Positions 38,301-54,000 are shown, counted from the stretch's first letter. The stretch: DNA of 64,000 nucleotides from Peromyscus leucopus (GCF_004664715.2 NC_051069.1:72438647-72502646), one strand, 5' to 3'. The notes: generated by a model from the sequence alone, not told the origin. Program-made: numbers and translations.

Positions 38301-40981
38301 ATAAGCATGCAATCCAGAGCTTGAGAGGTGAAATGTAAACAGCAAAAGGAGAAATACCTTACACATCATTCTAGAAGAGAATTTTAGTCTTGAATTTTAT
38401 AAGCTGCATGAGGGCCGCTTAGAATAAAATAAAATTCTGTGTGAACACTGACATAAAACCCCCGGTATTAGCATAAAGAACCAAGCAATACATAAAACTA
38501 CATCAAGCAAAGCAGCATTAACCCCTAATGTATCTAAATAAGTCTAAGTGCATCACACTAATGAAACAAGAATGCATTAATCTGTCCCGTAGATACAGCA
38601 AAGGCAGGCATCCGAACATCTGATGAGATTCAGTTCATTACTGAAAAGCAAAGCTCAGCACCATGTTTCCTATTATGCATGATTTTCCCTCACAGAGAAA
38701 GATCCAGAAGGGTGCTAGAAGCTGTGATCTCTGGGTGCTAAAGAATATTTAGTTTTCATTGTTTTTTCCTCTTTTTAAAAATGAACAAGGAAAAAAAGCA
38801 TTAAAAATTAAAGGCCAACTCTAAAGATGTGTTTGAAAAGAACGTGTCTGGGAAGAAGACGCTCCCAATGGCTTCGGCACAGCTAGTCCTGAGGAGGCAG
38901 CCACGGGGACTTGATTAACAATGTCTTCCTTTCAGAATCAGACCCAAGGCAAAGTAGAAATCAAGTAAGAGCATGAATGTTTTAGATAGTCTCATATGTT
39001 GTACATTATTACATTAGGAAAAACTGCCTTCAAAAATTGAAGAAATTAAATGGAAAAACAACTTAGGAATAGTATCTTTGCTGTGGTAAGACTAGGGAGA
39101 CTTTCCTCACTACTTTAAAATAATTTTCGAAATGTCTTGGAAGAAGCATTTTTAATGAAACAGAAACGCTTAACTTTTCCGAAGTGAAGTCTGTCAGAAT
39201 GCTAACAAAGGGCGGCCACGCCTTAACAGCTGTGCAAACACACTCACTACGGCTGGTTTCTTTCCACTTATTTCTTCTTCCTAGCAAAGAGGACTCTCGT
39301 TAAACACCGACTGGGTTTGTTTAAATGGCTCCGTCATGGTATCTTAACCACCATTCAGTATCACTGCAGCTCCGTTCTCAAGACCTGGGCCTTGAGAAGG
39401 CAAGGGGTCTGATGCTCACCTCACCAGCCCACCTTAAAGTCGTGCAGTTTGGGGTTTCCTGGCAGATGAGCTCAGCCTCTAGTCAAATCCTCCCAGGGAC
39501 AGAAAGCTCAGCAATCACAAGGTACTGAGTCCATGACAGGAAATTCATGATTAGGAAGTTCTTTACAAATGAGTAGAAACCAGTTTCTATGTAATGTATT
39601 CTATGTAATGTATTGCTCCAAGAACACCAAAAAATAGTATTTTTCCTATTCCATGTCACAGCGCTTTGAATAAGGAAGTGACATTTTCCCTCAGTCTGAT
39701 CCATGCCTCCAAATTTATTCCATTTATTTTAAAAACATTCAATACACTGTCTGTGTGCGTGTGCGTGCGTGTGTACACATGCACTTGTGCCCCAGAGCAC
39801 ATGTGGAGGTCAGAGGACAACTGGAGGAGTCAGTGCTCTCTTTCCACTAAGTGGGCCCCTGGATTGAACTCAGGTCGTCAGACTTGGCTGCAAGAACCTT
39901 TACCTGCTGAGCCATCTCAAAGACTGGCTGTTTCAGCGTGTTCTGACTTCCTAGCTATCCTGTTTGCTCTCCTCATGTCAGCTTGTGGCTATTTCGTTCA
40001 TGTTATTATATGTAATCCAGCAGTAAAATTAGTTAGCAATAGCTCCTACCCCATGATGTTAGGAGCTCTTTCTCTTCTGAATAACTTCTTTTCCCACGGT
40101 GGCACTTAAGCAGCAACACAGACTTAACAACTAAAAATATGTTCTTTTTTAGAACCTAGACTAGTCAGCCAAAGGTTCCACAACAGATACCTACAAAGTC
40201 AACTTTGAAAAAAAAAAAAAAAGCTAAGCTCAATCAAATTTTCTTAGCTTGTTTGGAGCCAAATTTTGAGCCTCGGGGGATGATTCCATTTTTGATCTTG
40301 TCATCATCAAACCAGCCATCCCCCACACTTGTGGGTCCATCACAAATGCCTCATGAATCCATCATTCACTCATTCTTTCAAGAAACATTAATTCTAGTCC
40401 AGACAGCATATCAGTATTGAGAGCACAAAACCAAATTAGGCTGGTTCCTGACCTTTAGGAACCTAAAGCTAAACCTAAAGCTAAAGGGGATGAGGCTTAC
40501 CATGACATCCAAACCACCACCTGGAAACTTCTCCATGTTCACGGCAGCTTGTCTGCACCAAGCTTGGGTGCAGTCACAGACAGATCCACTTGTAAAGTGT
40601 TCTAACATGATTTCCACTTAGTTCAGGTTTCCTCAATGAAACAACAAACGTAATGGGGTGGGGAGACAGCTCACTCTGTACAGTGCTTGCTGCATAAGCA
40701 CAATGACCCGAGTTTGAATCCCCAGCACCCAAAACACACTTTTCAGTGAAAAGTAATGTGTTAAACAGTTTTCTATGGTGCACTCCTGTCTGCGGTAAGA
40801 GGGTATAGAGTGACCCTGATGACCAGAATTCAATTTCTGGGGTCCACGTGGAAGGAGGAGAGAAATCAAACCCACAAGTTGTCCTCTGATTTCTATTAGC
40901 ATGCCATGATCATGCAAATCACTACACAGATAAAGACAGAGACAAGTGTGCATGCATGCACACTTGTGTGCACACATATAC

Positions 40982-41044
<63 letters not shown>

Positions 41045-44000
41045 GATAGACAGAAAGACAGACGGATAAGGTGATAATAAAAATTTTAAGTGTGACTTAG
41101 AACCATCAGATTTCAGAGCTTAAAGGCACCTAAGGAGTTCAGGGTTTAATTCCTCAGATGTGCCAGCTGAAGCTGGGGGATTAACACAGCATCACAAAGC
41201 ATGAGGACAAGAACAGAGATCAGATGATCTGACGTCCATTATCGTCTCAATTCGTCCCCTTGTGTTAGAAATTGCAGAGAAGGAGCCGAGGCAACGACAG
41301 AGCTTCTGGACTTGGGTTCAGAAGACAGAAAAGCTCTGAAAGCAGAGTCTAGCCGTTAGAGGAAGGTGCAGCGGGGAGAGAAATGGACCTATCCAGCCAG
41401 GGAGAAAAGGGAAACTATGATCAATTAACCCTTGCTTCTGATGACTGCTTACTTGAGACGCACTACTATTTTAACAAGAAGAAGCATGCTCCTGCTTGAG
41501 AGCAGTCCTGAAGTACGGGAAACTGAGTAATGGTCTCTTACAGGAAAATCTACCAAAAGAAAAAAATCCAGACTTTCTTCTACAGCTATATATACTGAGC
41601 TCCACAAAAGCAAACTGCTTCCTGAATTTTCATCAACTGCTAACAGATAGAGAAGAGTCTCAACAGTTTCATCGTGTTTTCTTGACAAAGTAACATATTC
41701 TGTGCCAATAAGATGTTACAAGCAGTTGGATTTTCAAACACTAAATGCACACCTACAGCTTGCTGTAGTTCTTTAAAAAAAAAAAACAACTTATGTACCT
41801 GTACAGTAATTACACTTGTATCTTTTCATAAAGGCTGCAAGTTTGACGACTGTGGACTCCTGTCATGGTCACAATCCCTGACATTTGCTTCAGGACACAC
41901 TGCTATGACTGACCTGCTACTGCAGCCTTGGTCAGGAAGGCACCCAACGTCTGGAGAATACAATGTAAGCTTTAGAATAATATGAAAGAACATCTACTTG
42001 CTTAATGTGCTATTTAAATATGCCTCTGTTTTCTAATTACTGTAAACATCTGTGTGAGGTTGAATTGTCTGCAGATTTATCAATCACAACAACATATTGC
42101 AACAGATTGAGTGCAGAGGCAGATATGAGGACCCAGCTGTCCTTTACTGAGACAGACATTAAAGATATTTACAAATATCTAAAACAAAACACTTTCATCC
42201 TGATTTGCTTCAAGTTCAGAAAAAACATTATTAAGACTATAAAAAAAGATTTATTTTTATTTTATGTGTCTAAGTGCTTGCTGGCACATATGTAGAGTAC
42301 CTCATACATGTACCTGGTCCCTGTGGAGGGCAGAAAAAGACACTGAAACTGGAGATGCAGATTGTTGGGAGCTGTCACATGGGTGCTGGGGACAGAAACC
42401 CGGTCAGTCCTCTGCAAGGGCAGTGCTCTTAACCACTCAGCTATCACTTGTACTGAAATATTGTATAATGCAATGTAGCCAGATATTTATCACTGTTTAA
42501 ATGAGTTAAGGAATATTATTAAATGTTCTAAACTTTTTAAATTCCTAATGTGGCAAACATCAGTAGACAACTCACCAACAAAAGCTTCGTTGGGGAAGGG
42601 CTGTTGATAATTTTTAGAAGTTTGAAAGTCTTTGCAGCCTATAATTAAAGCGTGCTTCTCTCTACTTTCAAAATCAGGTTTTTAAGTACTAAAATTTGTA
42701 TTGATCTATTAAAGAACATATATTAAGATAGGACGACTATTTTGAGAAGACTATTCAATAAATTGCTAAGGTGCTGTTACACAGTGCAGTGACTAAGAAA
42801 GCCGACAAAGAGCGGTCATGCAGAAGGGTGGTCACAGACAGCAGTGTGCTAGTCCCTGAAGGGTGGTGACAGACAACAAACAGTGTGCTAAGCATCTGAA
42901 AAAATTTTGCAAGTTTCCTATAAGAAAGAATTTGGAAAGTTTCCATGCAACATATACACATACCAGAACCCAAATAAAGGTGTACGGTAATTTTAAATGA
43001 AGGTTAAACATGTGGTCTGATTTAGGTGCCGGCCTTTTGCACAGTGTTTTGCAAGACTAACTCCATCAAGCAGTTCACTGTGGTATGCCCTGGGACTGGA
43101 GCAGGCACTACTATAGGCGAGCAGTTCCCAAAGGAAGAGGACAGCTGTCAGGGCAGGTGACTCCACGGAAATCTTTCACTATTTACCTCTTTAACCACAT
43201 ACCCATTTTTAAACTACCGATTGCATTCCTAAACTCCTGGGCTCCCATGCACCTTGAAACTCACATCAAATAACAAAACAAACCAGCAGCCAAATTATAG
43301 GCTGATGTACATGGGGAAAAGGCTGTTGGTATTCAACTAATTAAACTTAATGTTGTAGGCCGGGCGGTGGTGGCACACACCTTTAATCCCAGCACTCGGG
43401 AGGCAGAGGCAGGAGAATCTCTGTGAGTTCGAGGCCAGCTTGGTCTACAGAGCGAGATCCAGGACAGGTACCAAAACTACACAGAGAAACCCTGTCTCGA
43501 AAAAACAAAAAACAAAACTTAATATTGTAAGAACGTCCCCTCCACTCCTCTCAGTAGTAAGTGCACGTGACGAGAGGAGTAAAAGCTGTGACCTAACATC
43601 CTAATAAACATAAAGCTGCTTTTCCCAAGTTCCAGCCTAAAAACGGAATGCTAAAATTGAAAACAATCTACATCAAAATAAAAGAAAACTAAAACACCAC
43701 ACAAATGAAAATAATACCCTGAAGTTCATACAGAACCACAAAAGACCTGGAAAGTCAAAGCAATCCTGAGAAAAAGAACAATGCTAGAGGTCCAAACTAT
43801 GTTACAGAGCTACAGCATTAAAAACGGCACAGCACTGGCACAAACACAGACATGCAGATCAATGGGAACAAAACAGGAGACCCAGTATGAGTACATGTAA
43901 CTACAGCCATCTCATATTTGATGCTAAAAACACATACTATCTTCAACAAATCTGATGTCCATATGTAGAAGAATGAAACTCGACCCATATCACCCTGCAT

Positions 44001-47000
44001 AAAAATTAACTCCAAATGAATCAAAGACCTCAATGTGAAACCTGAGATGGTGAAACTGCTGGAAGAGAATACAGGCTGTACTTTATGGCATCTAGGTCTA
44101 AGAAAAGACTTTCTGAATAGGACTCCATTTGCTCAGGAATAAGGTCAACTATTGCCAAGTGGGATCTATAAGATTAGAAGGCTTCTGTACAGGAAAGGAA
44201 TCAATCAACCTAGTGAAAGGGAAGCCCACAGAGTGGGAGAGAATCTTTGTCATCTGAATATCCAATAGGGAACTAGTATTTAGAATGTTTAAAGAAACAA
44301 AAACAGAATCAAGAAAACAAAAGACCCAATTTAAAAATGGACTAAGGATCGGAACACAGAGTTCCCAAAAGAAGAAATAAAACTATCATAATTATCCCTG
44401 GAAATCAGAGAAATGCAAGCTAAATCAACTTTGAGATTCCAGCCTAGCCCAATCAGAATGTCTAAGATCAACAAAACAAATGGCAGCCGGTGCTGGAGAG
44501 AAGGTGGGGAAAGGGAACCTCCACTCATTGCTGTCGCCTTTGCAAACTGACCCAGTCATTCTGGAAACCAGTGTGGAAACCTAGAACAGCTAAAACTAAA
44601 TCCACCATGTGGCCCGGCTATACCACCCCTCAGCATATGCCCAAAGGGCCTGACATCCTTCTCCACAGATACTTTCTCAGCCATGTTCATTGCTACTCTA
44701 TTCTCAATAGCTAGGAAATGGAGACAACCTAAGTGTCCTTCAACTGAAGAATGGATAATGAAAGTGTGGTGCATACACGCTATGGAATACTATTCAGCTG
44801 TAAAGAAAATAAAAATCATGCAATTGGCAGGCAAATGGGTGGAAATAGAAGGTGTTACACTGAGCAGGGAACCCGGATGCAGAAAGACAAATGGCACATG
44901 TTCTTATTTGTGGATCCTGGCTCTGAATCCTTAGATGTGAGTCTACAATCTGGAGTCTGTGCAGAAACCAGGGATGGAGTAAGGAACTGGGGGTCAGAGT
45001 GGGGAGGAACTCTAAAAAGGGGGTAGTAAGACATGGGTGCTATGGAGGGGGAAACAGGAAGAACAGTGAGGGGGGACTTTATCTGGGGAGGAAGAAAGCA
45101 GGGTGATATTGAGGAGTAGTTGGGCAGAGGGGAAAAGGACACCAAGGATGACTGAAAAAGTCACAGGGAAACACATTACATTATATTTACTTAAAAGATA
45201 CATATAATATATATTAAATAGCTTAAACAAAATTGTGCCACTCAGGTAATAATCCCCTCCCCCCTCAAAGAAGCCAGAGGTTGACAAAAACTCCAATACC
45301 AAGGGATGGAAAAATCTCCCTTCCAGTCATTTGTCAAGGGAGTCCCAAAGCAATTTAGGATATGCTGTTGCCCCTGATTATCTCCCAGAACTTGAAGGTA
45401 AGACCCCATTAATGAAGACAACAGACACTTTAAAGGACTTGGAGAAATCAAGCTGGAACTGATCTGGAAGCCTCCTTGAGGACTAGCTCTCATAGTTTCT
45501 CAAGGTGTTATTCAAGTTACTAAGAAAAACAATTAATAGTCCTACCCACTGTACAGCCTACACATCCCAACAATGACCAGCATGGCAAAACAACCCAAAG
45601 ATCTAACAGTGACATTTGTATCTTGGGAATAACTAATAGTCTCCTACTTGGACTTAAGGTCTGATCCACAGGGAATTCGTGTCTAGAACTGCAAACCTAG
45701 CCAAGTGATTGGTGAGGTCATGGACCCTAGAGAAACTACTACTGTCATGTTAAATCAGTATAACTCTAACTACTCAGCCTCATACACATGGTGAGGTGCA
45801 GCTCTCACCCCTCATCAAAGAGGCTTCTTTTTTGAGCAGATGCAGACAATTACAGAAACCCATACCTGGTCAAAAATGCAGGAAGCAACTCCAGGTACCA
45901 AACCTCAACAGATACATCTACAATACAAGCCCTATAATTAAGGCTCAGGGAACACTGTGGAGGAGGAGGCAGACAGATTGTGAAAGCCAGAGAACCATGC
46001 CATCTGCTGCAGGATTCTGTATTCTATATGACAGGGAGTTGCACCCATGAAATATTCAACAATATGGTGTCCTAAACAAGACCTGAAGAATGGCACTCCC
46101 AGCTGACATACTGACATGGATGGGGGAGGTCTCATAGGGCCCATCCCTTGATGAAGAGCTACAGACAATTGGTTCCTCTGAGAGAAGAAGATTCAGCCTC
46201 CCCCAGGGATGAGCCCCCGCTGGATTATCCAATTCCAAATGGTCATCCCTAAACATATGTGCAGATGAGCAACACTCAATGGACTCAGCAGCTTGTAGTT
46301 ACCTAACAGTCACAGTTACAGACGCCGTAGAGTTGAGAGGGAGTGGAAGGGGGCACACAGGGAGAGTCCGAGGGAAGAGAGTATGGGGAATAAATGATAT
46401 AAATACAGTACTCATGTGTGCAAGTCTCAAAAGTTAATAAAATGAATATAAAAACAATCTCAAAAACGTCAAAGGTGTGATCTACAATATGAAAACCAAG
46501 TTAATTAGCATGATATGTTCAAGATTTTAATTAAATGAGTACATTTTGACTGCTCATATCACAGGGAAGAAATATATGCAACTGTTTGAGATGATGGATA
46601 TTTTGTTTTATTATAGTAACCATTTTAGTATATGTATCATGCTCTCTATGTTAATATGCACAATATGCATTTAAAAGTAAAATTTAAGAAAGTCAAGTAA
46701 TACAAGCTGAAGGATATAAAATCTTTGTTTAGAAAGTACAAATTTGGATCAAGCACAAATAGCATATATTAAAAAAAAAAAAAAAAAAACCCAGCCAAAC
46801 AAACAACGAAATGTCCTCTGCACCACACAGCCAGTCAGCCTTAGGGGAAAGTGCGCGACTGTGGGAACGCTGCAGGGATGCAGCTATGATTATCAGGTGC
46901 AGCCAGGCCACCCTTGGGCTTTGGTGAGTGCACAAAATGCAACATCACAATCGAGTTTCTCACCGACTCTTAAGCAATTACGGGCCTTAACCATCACCAA

Positions 47001-48573
47001 CTGATCTAGAGGGGGAAATGAATTTAGAGTGAATGAGGCAAAATTTAAGACGCTGAATGAGGCATTAAAAACAAAAGCTTCATTTCCTAACCAAATGAAA
47101 AACTCAATAGCAACTATTTTAAGTTCTGGATTGATTAGTGAGATTATGAAGGAAATAATTATATACTGAGTCGGATGCCAAAAGTGTCAGGAAGTTAAGA
47201 AATAAGCTGAAAGGTAAAGACTAATTCTCCTGAGGGGGCTTCAGAAGCAACGCCACTCAGAAGAGAGCTAGTAAGGTGTGGCAGCAGATGTGACATTACC
47301 AACCTAGCACAGGAAGGTCCCGGACTGCACATGAATCACTGACCCCACCCCAACACAACTTTAATTACACAGAAGCAGCTCGGGTCAGGTTGGGGACCTG
47401 GAGACACAGAGCTTGTACATCAGCCATCCTAAACCTGGCTCATTTCTAAAACGGCATCGTTCCTTTGTGTGCACAAAACATTCGACTGAAAATCTATTTT
47501 TTACAATAGAAATAAGCTTCGAAATTCAAAAAATAACTTGAGAAGTGATCTGAGAAAAAAATTGAGACTATTTAGAAATCAAAGATGAGTCAAATAAATG
47601 GAGACACCTTGCACTTAGAGCCAGGAAATTCAGCAGTTAGGGTGGCAGTCACTACAAATTGATCTGTGCATAAAGCAATTCCTATCCAAGCTCCAGGATG
47701 TGTTTGCAGACACACACAAGCTCGTTTTAATACCACGTGGAGGGGCTGGAGTGAAGGCTCAGCAGCTCAGAGGGCTGGCTGCTCTTCCAAAAGTCCTGAG
47801 GTGGGTTGCTAGCATCCAAATCAGGTAGCTCAAAACCGCCTGCATGCGCGCACACATACACACAATACATCTTTTAAAACAGGCAGAAGATCTAATTAAA
47901 GAGAACTTCAGAAGCCTGTAAGAAGTCGCTGTCTGTGTAAGAAGTCACTCTCCCTCTGTATTAAGGATGAAGAGTGTGTGGTAACAGGAGAGAGATACTT
48001 GGGTCATCAGGACAGATTAGAAATCTAGAAAGAAGCCCTCAAAAATATGTCCAACTGATTTTTTTAGGAGATGCCCAAGCAACTTGATGTGACAGAAGAA
48101 GAGCCGCCATTTCTCATGGCACGTCAGCAACTGAGACCTGATATGTGGCCTAACAGCAACCTCTTGCAAAAAATAATAAACTCAAAATAAACCATGGGCT
48201 TAAATGTAAAACATAAAACATAAGTGTTTATAAAACATTGAGCTATAGACCTTAAATATGTATTTTTGTCACATATTCCTCAATAATGATTAGAAAAGAA
48301 AGAACTGGTCACAGAACAAGAGGTAATCTTTATGCTATAAGCAAAGGACAATAGAGGTGAATCATTCTTAGACTTGATACCAAAGCACAAGAAATCAAAG
48401 AAAAATTTGGTTAAGTGGACCACAATGAAATTAAAATCTTTCCCTCTTGAAATATCTTTCCATCTGTGAAGATGGTAAGAAAAGTTAAAGAGTGTGAGAA
48501 AAGATTTGCAAACCATACATCTTAAAAAAAAAGTCTGTATGAAGAAAAATAAAGAACTGTCAAAAATCAACAG

Positions 48574-48614
<41 letters not shown>

Positions 48615-50992
48615 AAAGACACTGAATAAAAATCATAAACAGATGCTCAACTCCAACACTTAGGAGAGTGCAGTTTGGCAGCACAGTAAGGAAGGGGCTG
48701 CAGGCCTGTGAGGACCGGTTAAAGACAGGGTTAATACTGCTGTGGGATGGTCTGTATGGCAAATGTGTTGCTCTGATTGGTCAAAAAATAAAACACTGAT
48801 TGGCCCGTGGCTAGGCAGGAAGTATAGGCGGGACTAACAGAGAGGAGAAAAGAAAGAACAGAAAGGCAGAAGGAGTCACTGCCAGCCGCCACCAGGACAA
48901 GCAGAATGTGAAGATGCCGGTAAGCCATGAACCACGTGACAAGGTATAGATTTATAGAAACGGATTAATTTAAGCTATAAGAACAGTTAGCAAGAAGCCT
49001 GCCACAGCCATACAGTTTGTAAGCAATATAAGTCTCTGTGTTTACTTATATTGGGTTGGGTCTGAGCGGCTGTGGGACTGGCGGGTGACAAAGATTTGTC
49101 CTGACTGTGGGCAAGGCAGGAAAACTCTTGCTACATAATACTGAATGCTGATGGAGAGAAGAGCCAGCACAGTGAGGTGCTGCTGACGGAACATCCACTG
49201 GCTCTGATACTCTAGAAAGGCGAGGACAGTTTCTGACAAAGCCAAGCAGACATTCTACCATCCAGCACATGAACTTCCAGGTACACATCCCAGAGAATGA
49301 AAGTCATGTTCATACAGAAAATCTGTACATGAATGATCTTAGCAGCTTCACTGGTGAGTTCAAAAACTAAACGGTAGCTGAGCAGTGGTGGCACACACCT
49401 TTAATCCCAGCACTCAGGAGGCAGAGGCAGGTGGATCTCTGTGAGTTCAAGGCCAGCTTGATCTACAAAGTGAGTTACAGGACAACCAAGATTGGTACAC
49501 AGAGAAACTCTGTCTCTAAACAAAACAAACCAACCAAACAAACAAAAACCAAAGGGAACTACCCTTTAATTGGCTCTACAGTGACACTGTCACCACACTA
49601 TTAAGCACTACTCAGGAGTCAAAAGCTGTATGACTCATTCAGCAACTGGTATCAGAATGTATATGATACATGCCAGCATCAAGCCTAGACAATAAGCAAC
49701 TCCAGTTATACAGCATCCTTGAAATTAAAGAATTATAGAGATGCCTATTAGTGAATGTCTCAGGTTAGAGAAGGAAGGATAAAAGGTATTGCTGATCTGT
49801 ATCTTGACCTGAGCCATGGTCATGAAAACCATGCGTGTAATTACATTGTGTATCACAATACACATGAGCACAAATAAAGTCAAGGGAAAGCCGAGGAGAT
49901 TGCTGGATCATTTCACTGTATTGGAACCAACTCCCTGACTCTAATATTGTGTGACGATTATAAAATAGTGGGAAAAGCATGTAAAAGGAATAGAAGAACT
50001 TTATACACAGTTTTCTTATTAATGCATGTCCATTATGCATTTCTACATGCATCTACAATGATCTCCAAATAGAAAGCATCCAGTACCCTTATTTTTAAGG
50101 GACAGAGTCTTGCTATATGGTCAAGGCTGGCTTTGAACTCAGTCCTTCCTCAGCTTCCCAGATGCACATGCCACCACACCAGGTTTATCTGCCTCATCCC
50201 ACCCTCACATAGATTGTTGTTCATGCAGGTTTCTTATACAGAGGGCCCTACACAGTTTCACTAAAACCCTTCATACCCATGGCCCATCATATTTCTTCTC
50301 ATTTCTTCCCCTCCTCCACTGACCCCCCATGTCCCTTAACCCATATGATTCCCTTCTTTGCCCCCAGACAGTTCCTTTTTTATCATGATATTCCATGACC
50401 TACTCTCTGCCCTGCTGTGGATATCACTCTATATAAATAAACACTGATGGCCAGTGACCAGGCAGGAAGTATAGGCGGGACAAAGAGAGAGGAGAATTGG
50501 GGAAACAGGAAGAAGGAAGGGAGACACTACAGCCACCGCCAGGACAAGCAGCATGTAGAGACTCTGGTAAGCCACCAGCCACGTGGCAAGGTATAGATTT
50601 ATAGAAATGGGTTAATTTAAGATAAAAGAGCAGTTAGCAAGAAGCCTGTCACAGCCATACAGTTTATAAGTGATATAAGCATCTGAGTGATTATTTTATA
50701 AGTGGATTGTGGGACTGCGGGGCTTGGGGAACCTGGAGAGAAGCCCTCCAGCAACAAATGGCGCCCAACGGCTCGAGTTTCCACCTTAAACCTGAGAATA
50801 TTTAATAACCAATTCTAAACAGAGCCAAAACCAGGCTCCTGCTTCTTGTCTCATACGGGCAGCTAGATGTGGCAAAACGCAAGTTTGGACACTGGCGGGT
50901 TCCTGGCGGGTGCGTTTGACCGACAGTATGGCGGAAATGAGGCATCTGCCAGCGGCAAATTAAGCTGTGTGGTAGATTTAGTCTTTACTAGT

Positions 50993-51031
<39 letters not shown>

Positions 51032-54000
51032 TTTCTGGGCTACACGCTGCTTTGATAAAAACTTAGACCCACTATTTCTGAGACTTGATGACTCCAGAGC
51101 TGGCGGAAAACGTACCACCGCCATGTTGGGAAGCTGAAGTGGGCGGAGCCAGCAGCCACAGCACCGTTTCGGGCTTACAATGGTACAGTTTAAAGCAATA
51201 GGCTCAAGGCTCAAGGTAATATAAAACATAAGCCACATAAAGATGGCTACCACACAGAGAATCTGGATTATGTTCTCTTTGATATTCATAACTAAAGAAA
51301 AACATTTGATTACAAAAGCTGTTGAGTTATGCCAAAATGTATATTTTAAAGGTACCTTGACTTCAAAATTTGGATATAAGGATATGTTACTTTGGAAAAG
51401 AGGTTCTGCTTTTGTTTCCACAGAAAGCCAGAGGCTGTGGACTTGTTCCAGATTAAGATACATCAGGTTTCACCAGCCAAGACCCCCTGAAAGGACTCCG
51501 ATGACACCATGGCCCAGATGATCCAACATCCAGATCGGTTTCAAGGCAACTGGTTCACACAATACAGCCTCACGGACTACCCCATAGGTCTAAAATTTTC
51601 TTTGCGTCCCCATAAGATACAGCGCCCCCCTCCAGCAGGAAGTAGTAAGAGATGCTACGCCCAAATTCCCAAATATACCAAGCTGGCTTTAGAGGTGGAA
51701 TTGGCTCACTCCCCTCTAAACCCAGACATATTAAAAAAATAAATGGTTAAGAGATTCTTGCGTCCCAAATCAGAAGAGCCCTCTGGTGTGGGACAGAGAA
51801 AAACCAATATTTTTATTTAAAACAGGTTGATTATAAATATGATATCTTGCTAAAAAAGAAAAGGGGATATGATATAGATATATAGGAGGATATAGAGATG
51901 ATAAGATAAAAGGATAGATTAATCAACCTACTTTTAAAGAACAACTTGTTTAAAATGTTTTACATTGGTATAGATTTTAGTTTATGCTTAAAATGTTTTA
52001 CATTGGTGTGAATTTTGGTTTATTGATACAAACTTGAAGTTAATTTTGTTATACTGTATATATATATTTCTATTCTTGTTTGAGGTATTATGTTTATGTA
52101 ACTCATTTAAAATTGTAATGGATAATTAAAAATAGGTTAATAATTAGTCATTTATGATAATCATATTTGTAACCATGTTAGTTAAGTCTTCTAGGTATAC
52201 ATAGATATATTTCAGATAGATAGGTAATCTTCAAACACTTCATAGACCTAGAGAATATGGCATTTAAATAACTTAGAATTCTGTTGATGTGAGACACAAT
52301 TGCTCCTGGCTGCACCAATTTGATCCCGAGAGAATGTTGGGCTTCTAAGACATTTCCATTTGGAAGTTTGTCTTTTTGGCACAAAATGGCCTACTGGGCA
52401 AAGAACTGCCCTTGCCTTGATGGCTGACAGTACAAATGCAATGCTGTCCTTTCTGGACAAGCGGGACACAAGGAAAGCGACCACTGTACTCTGCCAAGAC
52501 AGGGTAAGATGGTCTCTTAAAATTCCTGCTTCTAAAAATGGTCTGTCAGATACTCCAGGCCTGTAGCCAATTTGAATGCACCAACAATGCTGAGAAACAT
52601 TAGGTGACTGTCCAGGCTGCCAGCTGTCTTGGTCTACTTTTGCAAGATTCCCGAAAGTTGCTTGCATCCATCTACCATTTCTCAGGTACCATTATGTTCC
52701 TTCTCAGGTCTTTGATGTGGTTGAAGACTAGATAGTCGTAATTTCCTCAGTTATGATAAAAGATAAGTTAGCTATAAAACCTTAAACTCACAAATATAAG
52801 ATAGATAGGACATCTTCTTTAATATTGTAACTATAATTCTTGCTCAGTAATTGTTTTGTTATATGTAATTTTACCATGTTAAAGTTAAAACCTTCCTTTT
52901 TAAAAAAAGAAGAAAGGGGAAGTGCTGTGGATATCACTCTATATAAATAAACACTGATGGCCAGTGACCAGGCAGGAAGTATAGGCGGGACAAAGAGAGA
53001 GGAGAATTGGGGAAACAGGAAGAAGGAAGGGAGACACTGCAGCCACCGCCAGGACAAGCAGCATGTAGAGACTCTGGTAAGCCACCAGCCACGTGGCAAG
53101 GTATAGATTTATAGAAATGGGTTAATTTAAGATAAAAGAGCAGTTAGCAAGAAGCCTGTCACAGCCATACAGTTTATAAGTGATATAAGCGTCTGAGTGA
53201 TTATTTTATAAGTGGATTGTGGGACTGCGGGGCTTGGGGAACCTGGAGAGAAGCCCTCCAGCAACACTGCCCCTTTATGATCTTTCTCCTCTCTCACGAA
53301 TTTCTAGCTTCATGGAAAGGGACGTTTTGTACAGGGTGGTTATTATAAATCAAAGACAACCAACTTCCAGAAGTTACTAAGACTCAAACTCATCCATCAT
53401 CATGTGATTTACTAATAATACATACAATCTTCAACATCTAGCTCCTAAATAAATAATCTTTTGTGTAAGTGAAGGTATGTATACATGTATGTGCATGTGT
53501 GGAGGCCAGAGATCAACCATGGGTTGCGTTCCTAGCCTTGGTCTTTCACTGGAACCTAGAGCTCACCAAGTAGACCAGGCTAGCTGTTCAATGAGCCCCA
53601 TGGGTTTACCTGTCTACATCTACCCTCCTCAGCACTAATACTACATGTGCTCACCACCACCTACCACTCCCAGGCATTTTTATGTAAGAGCTGGGGGTAG
53701 AACTCAGGTCCTTGTGTTTGTGGAGCAAGTCCTTTACAGACTAAGTTCTCCCCCCAGCCCCTATATACACGTTCTTAATTGTCCTTAATTTCTTTGGTGG
53801 TTTTGTTATTGTTTGGGTCAGAGTATCACTATGTAGCACTGGCTGGCCTAGAAAGTAGACCAGGCTGGTCTCAAACTCACCAAGATGCCCTGGCCTCTGA
53901 CTCCTGAGTTTTAGGACTCAAAGCCTGCAACACCTGCCTGGCTCTGTTCTTGACTTCTATCCCGGAAAAATAATATTAAAATCCACTTTCGGGTCTAAGC

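Larger units (their letters stand above)
50413..53266 (+). mobile_element. Complete non-autonomous LTR retrotransposon, mys-like
   Basis: Two 344-bp LTRs (50413-50756 and 52923-53266), TG...CA ends, and a perfect 6-bp target duplication CTGCCC (50407-50412 and 53267-53272). A primer-binding site tggcgcccaacg at 50759, matching the lysine tRNA 3' end used by class II (beta-type) retroviruses, follows the 5' LTR; a polypurine tract aagaagaaaggggaag precedes the 3' LTR. The 2.17-kb interior has no long frame: only a degenerate gag-nucleocapsid-like stretch near 52360 and a 31-base A run at 50997-51027. Total 2854 bp. This matches what I know of mys (about 2.8 kb, LTRs about 343 bp, 6-bp duplications). 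It lies antisense to LCA5, about 0.83 kb past the exon 3 donor. Confidence 0.93.

Noticed and set aside
50757..52922. Autonomous retrovirus with gag-pol-env
   Set aside because: The 2.17-kb interior lacks any long frame, protease, polymerase or envelope signature.
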